Below are positions 27,461 to 39,773 of a DNA stretch of 64,000 nucleotides, in pieces (position 1 is the first letter of the stretch; each line of letters opens with the position of its first letter). A model generated the notes under the pieces. The model saw nothing but the letters and a program-made list of their open reading frames with translations, did no database searches and was not told the origin of the DNA. A program made the position numbers and the translations under genes. This stretch comes from Hansfordia pulvinata (taxonomy: Eukaryota; Ascomycota; Sordariomycetes; Xylariales), in assembly GCA_006538405.1 (NCBI GenBank), contig BJKQ01000003.1, forward strand, positions 3,348,001 to 3,412,000, in the 5' to 3' direction.

Positions 27461-28179
27461 TCATACAGCAATCCAGATAACAGTGACAACGACGTCCATG
27501 CCCTTGCCCTCGCCGCCGTCGTACTTGAAGCTCCAGAGGCCGTCGCTCTTCTGGTCCCAGAAGGCCTGGGTGGCCGAGTGCATGCCGCGGCGGCCGACAT
27601 GGGGCTTGCCGTCAGTGCCGGTGGGGGCGCCGTCACTAGTGGTGATGTGCGGCTCCTCGTTCTTGCTCTCAGACCCGCCCTTGGGCTTGTTGAGGGCCGA
27701 GGTCGGGACAAGATGCTGGACGATGGTGCTGTTGACAACGAACTTGTGGGACGGGGCCTGAGAGCCCGAGGGGGTAGACTCGGAGATGATGGCTTTAAGG
27801 ATGGAGTTCTGCGCAGGCGGGAGGAGAAGGTAAGAAGGTGTCACGCGGGGAGTTAGGGCCGAGAGGGCAGACGTACAATGATGGTCGAGTTCCAGCCAGT
27901 GACTTTCGTGTGGTCGTAGTATTCTGCAGTGCCGATGGCGACGGTGCAAGCCTTTGTACAGGGGGGTTTGGGCGTCAGATCACATGTGGTTGTATGAGTA
28001 CGGAAAAGTCAAGGTGCGACTGGAGGGAGAAGAAACCGGCGCTGACGTACATCCATGGCGATCTGCTTGAGGCGCGTGTGGGAGATGGGCTGTCGCGTGG
28101 GTTAGCCGGAAGGGACGCGTTGTCGGAGGGACGATTCCTGTCGATGGTGTTGACTCACGGCGCTGGACTTGGATTCCAT
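27461..28179 (-). CDS. Tctex-1 family dynein light chain
   Basis: A light chain of cytoplasmic dynein, which binds the intermediate chain and links the motor to cargo. Four exons (28179-28159, 28089-28051, 27951-27877, 27808-27461) all join in phase 0 into 160 residues. Introns are 69, 99 and 68 bp with donors GTGAGT, GTACGT and GTACGT. The Tctex-1 fold is visible along the protein: IAMDACTVAIGTAEYYDHTK, then WNSTIINSILKAIISES, HKFVVNSTIVQHL, and after an insert of about 40 residues HSATQAFWDQKSDGLWSFKY and a hydrophobic final strand ending VVTVIWIAV. The insert (Lys, Gly, Ser, Thr-rich) makes it longer than the roughly 113-residue animal proteins. The 7-codon first exon is supported by the correct start context and splice sites. 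Confidence 0.9.
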
Positions 28180-30045
28180 CTCGGCGGTCGGGGCGGTGGC
28201 AGACTAGATAGGCGAGGCGGGAGGGCTGAGCCGAGCTGAGGTGAACCTGTGGCTGCGGGCGAAAAGTCGAGCTGGACTGAGGGTAAGGGCCTGTCTTGGA
28301 GAGGGGGCGCGAGTCGTGATGTGGTGCGGGCGCTGGAACGGATGTCGTGCGCGGTATGATGGGTGTGCGCGTCTGAGGGAGCGGAACGCGAAGAATGGTG
28401 GTGTGGGATTTCGGATGGGTAGTCGTCGGGGGCGGGTACGGGAGGAGACGGGGAGAGAGAGGCAGACCGGGGGAGAGAATGACGATCGCCGCCAGTAGGC
28501 CGTGGTGGTGATTCTGCCAGGCTTCCCCAGTGAAAGAGGCCCCCGAGGGCCTGGAGGAGGCGCTGCAGGCGCTCTGACAATGCCCCCTAGGGGCCGCCTG
28601 GGCCGCCCGAGATCCAGCTGGAAGTGCCTCCGAGTGCAACTCAAGCCCCGTCGGCGGCTCGGTGGGGCCCTAAAGCCGGTTCTCTGGGGCTGTCAGGAGG
28701 GCCTGGAGACGGCGCTAGCCTCGGGGGCTTTCCAAGGCAGCCCCGGCCAGAGAGCCCTCGACAAGCATTTGCGGCCAGGGAAAGCCTGAGGAACAGGACG
28801 AGGGAATACCGTCAAGTACTAAGGTCCGGTACGAGTACCTCACACATGCCGTCCACGCAATTGCAGGCTGGTGGGATTTGGTGAGTTGAAGGATTTACGA
28901 GACTACAAGACACAAGGGCCATTGTCTCTATTTCCCTTTTCTTCTTCTTCGGTGCGGGCTGTCTCAAAGTCGCAGCATTCCCTCCCGCGCAATGGCAATC
29001 TTGGTTCCTATTGCTTGTCTATGTGACGCAACTTGGGGGCATTCTTGGGTGGCCACAAGAGACCGGCTTTCGCGGAGAGGACAAGTGGACGAAGACTGCG
29101 CACCCGAGAACAGCCACCTACTAAGGGACCTGTGTGCGTGTGCAGCGTCGCGTGCAGCTCGTACGTCACAGTGGTGGCAGTCTAAAGATTCGACGATTGC
29201 CGTCGCTCCCAGCCAAGTCGTGGCGATGTCGGCGTTCCCAATTGGACGAGATGCAACGGCACGGCCAGACGGACCTGGTGGGGGTGGGGGTGGGGGCAAC
29301 CTTGGGAGGCAGCTGATGCTATCGGCGCTTGCGTACCTCTGCGCCCGTCGAAGCCGGCGTCGTGCAGCATCTCGGCTTCGCAGGGTACGGCCAGCTGATA
29401 GCTGGCCATGTAGCCCTGGAATAGGCCTAGCCCCCCGCCTCGCAGCAAAGCACTCGCAGATACTCGCAGGCAAGCGTGCGACGGGCCTGCTGCTGAGTAC
29501 CTGCGCGTAGCCATTCGGTCCAGTGCAGGATTGTAGTCGGCCGGGGCTCCATGCCAGCGGGAATACAGTCGTTAAACAGCTGCTCCACCCTCGCCCAAGG
29601 CTGCTTGCTGCCCCGTCCAGACCTGGTGATGGCCACAACACAACAACAGAGCTCCTTGTCCTTGCTCTCTCTTCTCTTCGCTCTGCTCCTCCCGCCCCAT
29701 TCTCTCTTCCTCTCTCCCCAGTGCAATCGACCAAAGCAGAACACGGCGCTTCCAATTGCTCCTCTCACACACCGTGACCGCGCCCCTCAATATCGTTACA
29801 TGTCTCGAGCTGTTATTTACGCATAATCCAGCGTCTATCCAAACCACCTCTCTCTGCCCGCTTTTCTCCCCTCTCTTTTCTCCCTCTCTCACCTCAACTT
29901 CCCACGACCGTCGCGCGCCGCCAACCCGCCTCACGCCGATTTAAAAATCTCCGCCTGACATCTTGACTGCTGTTCGGGCCTCTTCAACTCACACCTCGCC
30001 GCCACCCCCCATATACTCAGGCACGAAACCGCCGGCCACAACACC
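28180..30045. other. shared upstream region of the dynein light chain and VTC1 genes
   Basis: The two genes diverge from this 1.9 kb stretch. Just before VTC1 (about 29640-29940) the coding strand is strongly C+T-rich, as is common for promoters and leaders of well-expressed fungal genes. No gene is supportable between them. Confidence 0.5.
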
Positions 30046-30505
30046 ATGTCTAGCCAACCTCTTCTCCAAACCGCCCCAGGTACGGCCTGCCAAAACACGC
30101 CCTGCGCTTCCTTGATTCCGCTGCCTCTGCTGACGTCTTATCCCTCTTGCCAGGCAAGCGCATTGCCCTGCCGACCCGCGTCGAGCCAAGGTCTTCTTCG
30201 CCAACGAGCGCACGTTCCTGTCGTGGCTCAACTTCACCGTCATCCTCGGCGCCCTGGCCATCGGCATGCTCAACTTTGGCGACAGGCCCGCCTTCATCTC
30301 CGCCTTCCTGTTCACGGGGGTCGCCATGCTCACCATGATCTACGCCCTCTTCACCTACCACTGGCGCGCGAAATCCATCCGGGTCCGCGGCCAGGCCGGC
30401 TTCGACGACCGCTTCGGCCCAACCCTGCTGGCCATCGTCCTGCTGCTCGCCGTCGTTGTCAACTTCGTCCTGCGCATCACCTACTCCAGCAACGACAAGA
30501 AATAA
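30046..30505 (+). CDS. VTC1: vacuolar transporter chaperone 1, frame broken once
   Basis: The small membrane subunit of the VTC complex, which makes polyphosphate at the vacuole. Exon 1 (30046-30079) encodes [11 protein letters not shown]; a 74 bp intron (donor GTACGG, branch-type CTGAC) leads to exon 2 at 30154. The protein then reads [12 protein letters not shown], after which [20 protein letters not shown] continues one base out of frame. Adding one C at 30186-30187 restores a 128-residue protein, close to yeast Vtc1 (129 residues). Three membrane segments are visible (around [36 protein letters not shown] and [16 protein letters not shown]), with the conserved [12 protein letters not shown] between the second and third. 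Perfect family agreement on both sides of the break makes a sequencing error far more likely than a pseudogene. Confidence 0.93.
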
Positions 30506-31212
30506 AGAGAAAGGGCACCGGGAGCACGGGGCAAGTTTCGAAATGGGTAGCTTTCAGACGAGGAGGTGGCAATCTTGCTGATGACGAAATCGATGCCGTG
30601 TCCTTGGGGCACGAGGAGCCTGGGGACATGTTCGCCTTCCATATCGACGGCAATGTACGTGTATTTGTATGTATGAGGTGAAAATGAAGCAGGGCAGCAG
30701 CTATCATGGTCAGGGACAAGGGCGTCAATTTTCGAAGTATCCTACTATTCAGCGCTTTGGAGATTTCCCAGCGTCCGAAGCGCACGTCGTGTTGAGAGGG
30801 TAGATCGGCATGCTGGTCAGTAGGTTCTGCCACGGCTGTTTGGTTCGTCTGTTACTATATTCTCTCTTCGTAGGAGATAGGATCGATTTCTGGGTATCAT
30901 CATTTCTAGGATCTATCGTGGTTCTTTAACCTTTCGCGCTTCCTTCTGATCAGTGACGTGCTTCCCAAGGCATGTTGGAGCAGTCCCTCGGCATAATTGA
31001 CGACATCTGCGCGTTACCGAACGGCCGCATCCGCGTCCGTGTCTGTCTGCTCGCCATACAGCTTACGGAGTGGACTAACCGACACGTTCGACAGGAACAG
31101 GCTGACGATGGGCACACCCCCACCAACGGCTTACCGTCAATGGCCCGCTGGAAAGGCGTCTTCATGACCTCGAATCCGTCCTCCCCGTCTGCATCGTCGT
31201 CCTCATTTTCGT
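30506..31212. other. convergent intergenic region between VTC1 and the Alba gene
   Basis: Holds the 3' ends of both genes, which face each other. AATAAA overlaps the VTC1 stop (GAAATAAAG). No gene supported. Confidence 0.5.
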
Positions 31213-31967
31213 TCACGTCACCACCTTCATGGGGTCGCTCGCAGCCCCTTTCAGCCCTCCTAATATCCTGCCGTTCCCAAGCACCGTCTCTTCAATTACC
31301 GTCCGGCCGTCCTCCTGTTTCTCCCGCTTCCCTCTCCTCTTCTTCTGCTCCTCCTCTTCTGGCCTCGGTCGCCGCGCCAGCTCCTCCCGAGAGCCATGTA
31401 CTGAAACCAGGGTTCCTGCTGCTGCGCCCCGTGGGCCTGAGCCGACCCCTTTGCCAGCTCGCGCTTGGCGATCTCGGCGATGCTGATCAACTTCGCGGCG
31501 TCGGCGGCCCTGGCGCGCAGGACGCATATGCGCGGCTTCTCCCCGCCCCCCACCATCTCGGCGCTGCTGCTTCTCTCTCCGCCGCCTTCGCCCTCGCCGT
31601 CCTTGCCCCTCCCGGCCGCCGCCCGGTGCGCGTCCGCCCGGCCCCGCAGGTGCTCCAGCACGGAGCCGACCTTGCCGCGCACCGCGGACGACGACAGCAC
31701 CGAGTACACCCTGACGTCGTAGCGGGCGCGCAGGGCGTCGACGGCCTCGGTCTCCGGCGTCGGCGGCGCGGGCGATGATGACGCGGGGCCGGAGGAGGAC
31801 GAGCCCAGGTTCGGGTTCGGGTTCAGGCTCAGGACCTCGCTCAGCGGCGGTGGCTGCTGGCGCGCCCTCTTGCCGCCGTCCTTCTCACTCTCGTCGCCGC
31901 TGCCGAGACCGGGCGCGGGCGCAGGGTCGTCCGCCGCGCGCTTCCGCTTGGCCGCTGCGGTGGCCAT
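31213..31967 (-). CDS. Alba-domain nucleic-acid-binding protein (Rpp20/Pop7-like), frame broken once
   Basis: Alba-fold proteins bind RNA or DNA; the eukaryotic members include RNase P/MRP subunits. No intron is needed. The start at 31967 (MATAAAKRKRAADD) opens a low-complexity basic and Pro/Ser-rich leader with an NPNPN segment. The Alba core follows from about residue 77: ARYDVRVYSVLSSSAVRGKV, SVLEHLRG, then, after a Gly/Glu-rich insert, PRICVLRARAADAAKLISIA EIAKRELA and WFQYMALG. The frame then breaks. Adding one base at 31386-31388 (G run on the coding strand) lets it continue as EELARRPRPEEEEQKKRRG to the stop at 31213, giving 251 residues ending PMKVVT. Distinguishing Rpp20 from other Alba proteins is not possible by eye. 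Confidence 0.8.
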
Positions 31968-34900
31968 TGCGTTTTCGCGGAAAGGCGGGGAAGGAGGGGA
32001 GATGTCGACGCGCTGTGTGCGAGATGATCTGGGTGGGCTTCGGGGCGGGTTTGGAATATTCGGTCTGTTGGCGTCGCAGGGGCGCGCGCGCGCGTGCGTT
32101 TGTAGGCTGGGTCGAGATAGAGAGATGGCGGCGCGGCGAGACCTATCGTTGGCGCCCGGGGCAGCCGGGGCCGCTATCTCTAGCGGATCGCGAAGACACG
32201 AAGCTCTGGGATGTGTTTTGAAGCAAGGGCCGCGCGCAAGCAGCTGCGGCGATGGGATCTGGCGGCCAAGTCGAGGTCGCGGGCGTCGCGGCGCGTTCGT
32301 CTGCGGGGATTGCAGGCTGAGCAATCTCTACTGGGGCGATAGCTGAGAGAGGGCTTGCTTTAGCCCAGGTAAGCTGACGATTCTGGCCGGAGAGGTGTTC
32401 AGATATGAGGAATGCGACTGCGTCTGGGAAGCCAAAGACGAGGGAGGCAGGCGGGCTTCACAATCATGATGTGGGGGTTCGAGTGTCTGCTCAAGGCAGA
32501 CACGCGACTGGCCACTATCGATAAACCTGTGCATCGATAAGAGCTTCCCGGCACCGTTGCGCCGGACGGCACGAGTATGTACGTACCTCTGGCGGCACTA
32601 CATGTAGAGAGGGCGACATGGCACGAGCGGCCATCGAAGGGCGCCCATCAATGTGAGCCGGCAGATCTACGTCAGTGAATTTAGGTATTCGATATGTCTG
32701 CATTACTCGTACGCCCGAGCAAATTCTGGCCGGTTGGGCAAAACCTGTCATCGTTAGAATGACTGTTGCGGGTGCCCGGACCGTCAACTGTTGCGGGTGC
32801 CCGGACCGTCATTTACCTAATGCTCGAGGTGACGAGACTACTCCGTACCTTTCGCGGAGTACCAGACATAAAACTCGTACCTGCCTCTACTTGTTGGCTC
32901 GGTTGTTGGAGCATCCGGAGCAACGTCATCGCTCCCGTTCGTCATCCATGTCGCCAGCCACGACGGGGATGCCGAGCATGCAACACCGAGTGAGAGCTTC
33001 GCAAGCCCAACACCTTCTCCGCCCTGCACACACGAGCTCACGGCAGTATCTGCATCCTGTTTCTATGGCAATAGCGAATCTCTCGCCACGCATCGCACTG
33101 ATCAAGGTCGATGGGCACGGGTCAGGCAGGCGACGCGCCCTTGCAGAAAACGCAAGCACATCCATTACCAAGAGGCCGGCCGCCGGGCGGGCGCACGCGA
33201 TCAGCGCCCGCCCGGTTTCTGTGTGACCAAGAAAAGAATAAAGTCGCGAGGGCCCTGGCAGGACCCTTATTATTACTCCGTATGGAGAACGGGTGCGGGT
33301 AGTGCTCGCAGCCAGTGGCAACAGTGAACCCTCCATCCCTGGGCCTCTCCCTGGCATTGACGCAATGTGTGCCGGTGCCCCGTCGCCGCCCTCTTCTCTG
33401 CGGGCGCCGCAGGCATCCGGTGGGCTTGCACAAGGTAGGGATCCCCGCGCGACTGAGGCCCAACGTCGGTCCATGTTGACTCACATTGCATGTTGTTGCT
33501 CATCCCAAAAGTCGCCAATAGGTAAACATCTGCCCCTGTCACGGTCGTGTGTGGGTGCCTGTCTCTTGTCTCTGCGGATGGTGTCTGTGTGCGCAATGGT
33601 GGGAGAGACAGAGACAGAGACCGAGAGAGCCTTCGCGCCGTCCGTCCGCCTGGCATGGATGTGCGCCGTGGCTGAGACAGCTGGACCCTTGGCCCCCTTT
33701 TCCCTCCGCCTCTCACGCGCACGGCCGTCTTGCTATCACCATCACCAGCAGGCAGGGCACGCAAGGGCACGGCCTTGCCGCATGCCCTGTATGATCGTCC
33801 GAGCCACTTCGGTAGGCAGGTTGCCCGCAGACGTTCGTTCTTGTACGCGTACGGGCGCTCGTGGACCCAGGCTGGCCATGCACGCCAGGACTCTGTGACC
33901 GGGGCGCCTGTGCGCGCACGAGTACTCTCGTCCCAAGGCAAGGGTTCGCCGTCGAAGGATGGAAGCTCATCTTTGGCCCAGGTGTCGCCACCCGGGCCAT
34001 CGCCCGCCGTGATAGGCTCATGCCCTGCGCTAGCCTCCCTGGCTGCGAGGCCGGCTAATGCAGCCACACGATTCCCGGAGACGTGTGCCAAGAACCCTGC
34101 CCACGCTGCCCGCTGTTATCCCTGCGCGACCCGAGGACTCGTGCGTCGCCCGGGGCCAGGGCAGTGCGTCGTGTGCAGGCGGACGGTGCAATGCAGTGCG
34201 ATGCGATGCGGTGCAGCGGCAAAAACCCTGGGTGTGCTTCGACTCGTCCTGCGAGCCCGCCTGTGTGCTTGCATTGCAGATGCTCCTCGTCCGATAATTG
34301 TTCACGCGTATGAGGGATGCTCGTACTCGCGGTTGCTTTTGCTTTTGCTCGAACCGCCCCCCTGGTCTTCTGTTTGTTGTTTCGTCATAGCATCGACGAG
34401 TCGCAGGGTGAGAAAGCGTGCGCTGCGTTGCGCGGCCTGCGCCCATCCCATGGTGCGCCCATCCCCTGGCGGGCCTCGAGTGTAAAATGATGACAACAAC
34501 GAGTACCTCCGGATCAGGTCCGACATCAACAACCTCAGCGCGCCCGATGTCTTGGTCGTTGGCCGACATCTGCGACGTCGCCACCCGGCGGCCCCCTCCC
34601 GCCGCCAGAAATGCCCTGTTCTGAGACGTGTTTTGAAACAGGGTTGGTAGCGTCGGCGCCGTGAGACCAGGACGCCCGTTCTCCCTCGGGGGCCCTCGAC
34701 GAGCACGAGCAAATAATAACCCTCGAACGCGATCCTGGTACTCATACCACCACACAACCAAGACCACGCCCACGCCCACGCCCACCACCATTGCTGTTGC
34801 CGTGGCCTGGGAAACCGTGGCTCTGGTCCCCATCTCTCTGTCCTGGCCAGCGAGTCATGCAAGCAAAGCCGTGCATGCATGTCCAGGCGTGGGGAAAAAG

Positions 34901-37900
34901 AAGCTGATCTGGCCAGCCACCGGGCCACGACGAGTACTGGCCTCCACCCCCTCCTCAGGCCAGGCTTGCGGGCATTATTACTCGCGCTGGCGCTGTCGTT
35001 GCTGATGGTGGAATGCAGCAGGACTGTTATTCGCAAGGCTCCCCAGTGGCCCCCCTCCCCATCAAGGCGTGTTGCTTATTTTGCCTCTGGCGTGCCAGCG
35101 GCCCCGCCCACAGGCGCATGCCATCAACATAGAGTCGCAGCCATCATCCCTTGGCTCCGCGCCGATAGGCGACTTTCGGTCGCGGGGGCGCACGCTAGAG
35201 ACGGGGAGGTGACTGGGAACATGGGACGGAACGGCGAGCTGGGGAGGACCACCAACACCGGTCGGGCTGTCGCTTGCACCTTGCCGCGGTCATGTAGCTG
35301 ACTTGACTGTCCGAGTAGGTACGCGTAGGTGCTGTTCGCTCCCGTCTGGCGACTGAACGAGGCCGGGCCGGCAGTGCATGCGCCAGCCGTGTTACCGTGT
35401 CTCGTCGTGCTTTGCCGTGCATGGAGACAGCGTCGTGTGGAGGATGGCTCGTCGACCGGTGGGAGTACGAGTAGAGCAGGCCGCCTTCCAGGTCGACATG
35501 TGCTCGTAGGCCGCCTATTGTTAGATTCCGGAGCTGCTAGACAGGCAAGGAATGGTTGATCTAGCGAGAGCAAGGTACCGCCGCCATGTCTCGGCACACA
35601 GTGTGCGCTGCCAATGCTGGGGAAGCTGGCGTAGCCGGTGGGTCTGATTGGCACCTTATCATGGGTGTACTTTGGCAGTTAGGGACCTAAAATGTACCTA
35701 AGCCAGCTGGATGTCGGAGTCGTGGATTCCCGCGGCAGCTCAGACTATCGGCCATCATTGAAGGCAAACTCGTCACATCACCAGCACCAACACCGCACCG
35801 CGCAACCCTTGCAGGCCGGCGTCAAGGGTGCAAGAGCCTGCGTCTGCTTACGGGCCCTGCCAGCTACGAGTAGACGTGCCGCGGCTCGCCATGCTGGAAT
35901 CGCCGGGATACTCGTACGAGTAGAGTAGGTCGTGCGTGGTAGGGCAATCAAGGCGAAGGAGTGAATGCGTCAGGTTTCCACACCACCATCACGACGCGTG
36001 GATGGGGCAGCTCGCACCAGTCCCAATAGAAAAGGCAATAATAATAATAGAATAGGCCTCAAAGGAGGCCGTGGCCAACTCGGTGTCCGAGGCCGCGCAC
36101 TGCCGGGCGTTTTCTCCGTCATTCAAGCATGCGCGCACACAACTGCACCGCCGGGCTGACTCGTCGCATAGGTACTGCCGCGCGTTGACCGTTATCGCCT
36201 GATTCGGGAGTGGGTGTCGGTCCATGTTGCTGATATGGTCGCTGCCTGTGATGGAAGACGGCCAACTCATCAGGGCCTTCTTGTTGGCGATGATTTCGGG
36301 TTGGATCACTCACGGAACGGCGCAGCTCACGGGCTCCCGCTCGAGCAAAGCTCCCGCTCAAGCAAATACGCGTACAACGGGCTCCATCTGATTACAGTGA
36401 TCATGGCCCATGCTGTTCTCAGTACGGAAAGCCCTAGCAGTAAAAGCGCCGGAGTGCTCTGAATGTCAAAGTATCTTCTACCTAAGCCCACATCCCGGCG
36501 GACCTACCCTGATCACCCTAATCTTATCCCCATGCAGGACTGACTCGCTTTAAGTACGAGGACTCCACGGGATGGCATGCTTACACCATGATTTCATCGC
36601 GAGCATTGCAAGGAACCATGGAACACACTGAGGGCAGGATTCATGTTGACTGATGACAAGAGTGGAGGTGACAGACTATTGTTCTTTCAACACTGCGCGT
36701 AACTGCCTTTTCAACAATTCTTGACCTCGGGGATTCCCATGTCCACTCTGTCACGATCTGCATGTACGGATAATGGATTTATATGAGCACCTGCGAGTAG
36801 GTACCTCGAAGGTGCTCAGAATATGGTTGGGACGTAAGATTTGAGTCCGCCACCTGAGTGCACGAGTGTACCAAAATGCTGGCTGCCAGTGCCGTACGGA
36901 GTATTCCTCTACGGAGCTCTCCTGCTTGTAGGAGTGCTCCAAAGCGTGTCCAAACGGGGACCTCGTCGCATACACACTCCTACTCCGCACATGTAGCCCA
37001 CGTCAGTCATCAGTCTGGATCCAGTCACACTCGACTGGTTGTGCGGCGGTACCGTGCGCGACAGGCCCGGGAATTGCAGCCACCCTACGAGTACCTATGG
37101 GCCAGTCATCAGCGGGGGTCAATCAGAAAGGAAGATATGAAATGTGGTACATACAGCCGTGGTCATATTGTCATTTTCTCCTTACTGGCCCTCTCCCCGG
37201 CCTGTCCGAGTCGACTTGTTCCGCCCACTCGCCACAGCCGTCACGCCCGAGCCCACCTCACCATCTCCTCACTCGCCGGCTCCCTCACCACCCACACCTT
37301 TTTTCCCCCGTGCATTCCTCTGTCCAAGCCCGCTAGCTCGGCCGAATTCCCACCTCTGGCTTCGCAGTCGACTCGACGACTGCCCCAGCGACGTCCGCAA
37401 AGGTCATATGCAACCACCAACTCTTTCACTACCACCACTTCTGACAACTCCTCGGTCGCCATTTCGCTTCCGTATTCTTCCTTGTCCTTCCATTCGCCGA
37501 CCTTGCACCTTGCACTCTGAACCCTCAGCGCCAGCCTTGGTCCTTGTGCCTCTGGCTGCCTTTCTTCCCTACTATTCTCACTAATTTATTTTCTTAATCC
37601 TATTTAATCCCCCGCCGCCCCGTTCCGGGGTCTTCGGAAACTTGCGCGCGTGCATCCATCGCATACCTACTCATCGTCGGCCCGGCGCATCGGGCAATTT
37701 GTCGCCAGTCGCGAAAAAGGCGTTCACTATTGCCACGTCGAGCGAGGTCACCGCGCACGTGCAAACGCAAGACTGACAACGAGACCACGGCACCAAAAAG
37801 CCGAGTGCGCCCGCAGAGTCGTGCGCCGCGCATCGCATCTGCATTTGCAGGTGCAGGCAAAGAAGCAGGCAAACGCAGAGGCAAACGCGACCGCGAGGAC

Positions 37901-39773
37901 CCCTCATCGCTGTCGCTTCTGTGCTGCCGTTGCCGTTGCCGCGGTCGCCATTCCACACCAGACGTGGGCTGCTCCAGGTAACGGGGAGGCCCGTTTCCGT
38001 TTGGTTTCGCGTCGGGACTGCGCCACGCAAGATAAAGGTTAGGTACTTCCAGCCGGGCACGCATCCGGCGCCTGTCTGCTCGCAGAGAGCAGTGCGCAGC
38101 ACGGCCGTCAGAGTCACAGACAGCCCGCCCACTCGCCCAGTGCCAGGCCAGTTTGCCAGACTGGGCTCCCCATTCCTAGTCCCGGCTCGGATCCAACGGG
38201 ACGCCCCTTCTGAGCTTGGGGCGCACGCACTGTCTGTCCCCAGCCGTACCGCATCGGCTCATCAGCCAGTTGATACGAGCCTGATACGGGCCCTACCTGC
38301 TTGTACACCGTGCGAGCCGACGCCACTTACGCGGCACCGGGTAGTGCGAGTACCCAGTGGGGGGCACTTTCCTACACAACCCGCCCAGGCCCACCCAGCG
38401 CCTTCCTGGCTGCTTAGCCCGGTACATCTCTTGGCTGCCTGGGACAGTGCTCGTGAATGCCCAGCTTTGAGGGTTGTCGCATTGATCTCTGATTGATCCT
38501 GCGCGGCCACGCTTCGCCTCGTCTCGACTCGCCACGCCTCGCCACGCCACACCCTGCCTGCCCTGTTCATTCCGGTCTGGCCTGGCCCCGTCGGCCTACG
38601 TTTGTTCGCTCCCAGCCCAGGTCAGTCGGTCGCCCAGGTACTCGTACTGATCGCAATCGCATCGCCTTGCACCTCCCCAACCCACCCCCAACCCATCCCA
38701 TCCCGTCGCGTCGCAACCCGCCGACCGACAACACCGCTCCGTCAACGTTGTAGAGCCAGCGCAACTCGCACGCACACGCGTCCATTCATTCTCGCGCCTG
38801 CCTGCTTCCATTCACGGTCCGGGCTTGGGTGACTCTCGTCGTCGTCGTCGCCGCCTTCTGCCGCCGGCTCTGACTCGCTCTAGGTTCTCTCGCCTGTGGA
38901 AGCCCTGCGCCCGGTCTGACACGAGTCGCATGCAACTGCTGCCCACGGCACGCACGGCTCTCCCTCTTCTCTGTCCGTCTTGACTGGCGGTGCAGCCTCC
39001 CCGCAGCTTTGTTGTCTGCTTTCTCTCCCTCGGCGCCCTCTCCTCACCTGCCCCCTCGCTCTTTCTCTCCTCTCACCCACGGAGGGGAAAACAGCAGCCC
39101 AACGAGACCGGTTGCGCTTGATTGTTGCTGTCTGGCCTGTCGCGGCCAGCTCCTGCAGCTCTCCCAGCTCCCAGCTCCCAGCTCTTGTTAGCACCACCAG
39201 CACCAGCACCAGCACTACGCCGGCAGCCACGCTCCGATCCCCCCCGATCGCAACAAAGCCCATCCATCCTCTTTGAGGCGCTCCACACCTCCCGCCAGGC
39301 CAGCCTGTCGGACGGCGGCCATCGAGCACCTCTTTTCTGAGGCAGCCACTACTACTCACTCGTACTCGGACGACCTGTCTCCCTCGCCCTCACGCCCCAC
39401 CCGCCCCTGCAACCCCCATCTCTGGGTTCTGGAATCCCCTGGTTCCCACCCTCCTGCAGTCCAGCCCACTCATTCGTGCCCCCCCTTTCGCGCCGTCGCG
39501 CAACCTTTACGTCAGCCTCACTGCCTCGCCCTTGCCCCGGACACCAGCTCCTCCTCTGTTCCACCTGCCTCTCCCCCTTTAACCACCTCGCCTGCCCCGT
39601 GCAGTCGCTCTCTCCCGCCGCACCATCGCTCGCGTCTGTGCCGCCAGCGCTCCATCCCGGCGCCCTCAAAGGAAGGACAGGCGAAGGAAAGGCACCCAAG
39701 GCAGAAGAACGGCAAACGGAACACCTGCGCGTGCTTCCGTGCTGTTCTTGTGCCTAACACACCTCGGCTCGCA
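31968..39773. other. large intergenic region upstream of the AHC1-like gene
   Basis: No supportable gene in 7.8 kb. It includes a perfect 25-bp tandem duplication (32762-32811), many TACTCGTA/TACGAGTA words, and from about 37.2 kb to the AHC1-like start a long pyrimidine-rich stretch on the coding strand, which I read as promoter and leader. Frames of 150-270 codons here lack codon bias and family similarity. Confidence 0.5.
32762..32811. repeat. perfect 25-bp tandem duplication
   Basis: Two identical adjacent copies of a 25-bp unit beginning ACTGTTGCGGGTGCCC, in intergenic DNA. Confidence 0.95.

Noticed and set aside
30046..30505. Second intron in VTC1 to explain the frame change
   Set aside because: The protein is continuous across the break with no residues to remove, so no intron can fit; a single missing base explains it.
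33273..34833. Overlapping 250-272-codon frames on both strands
   Set aside because: Opposite strands and frames are equally open, amino-acid composition is Arg/Pro/Ala-rich and no family is visible; typical of GC-rich intergenic DNA.
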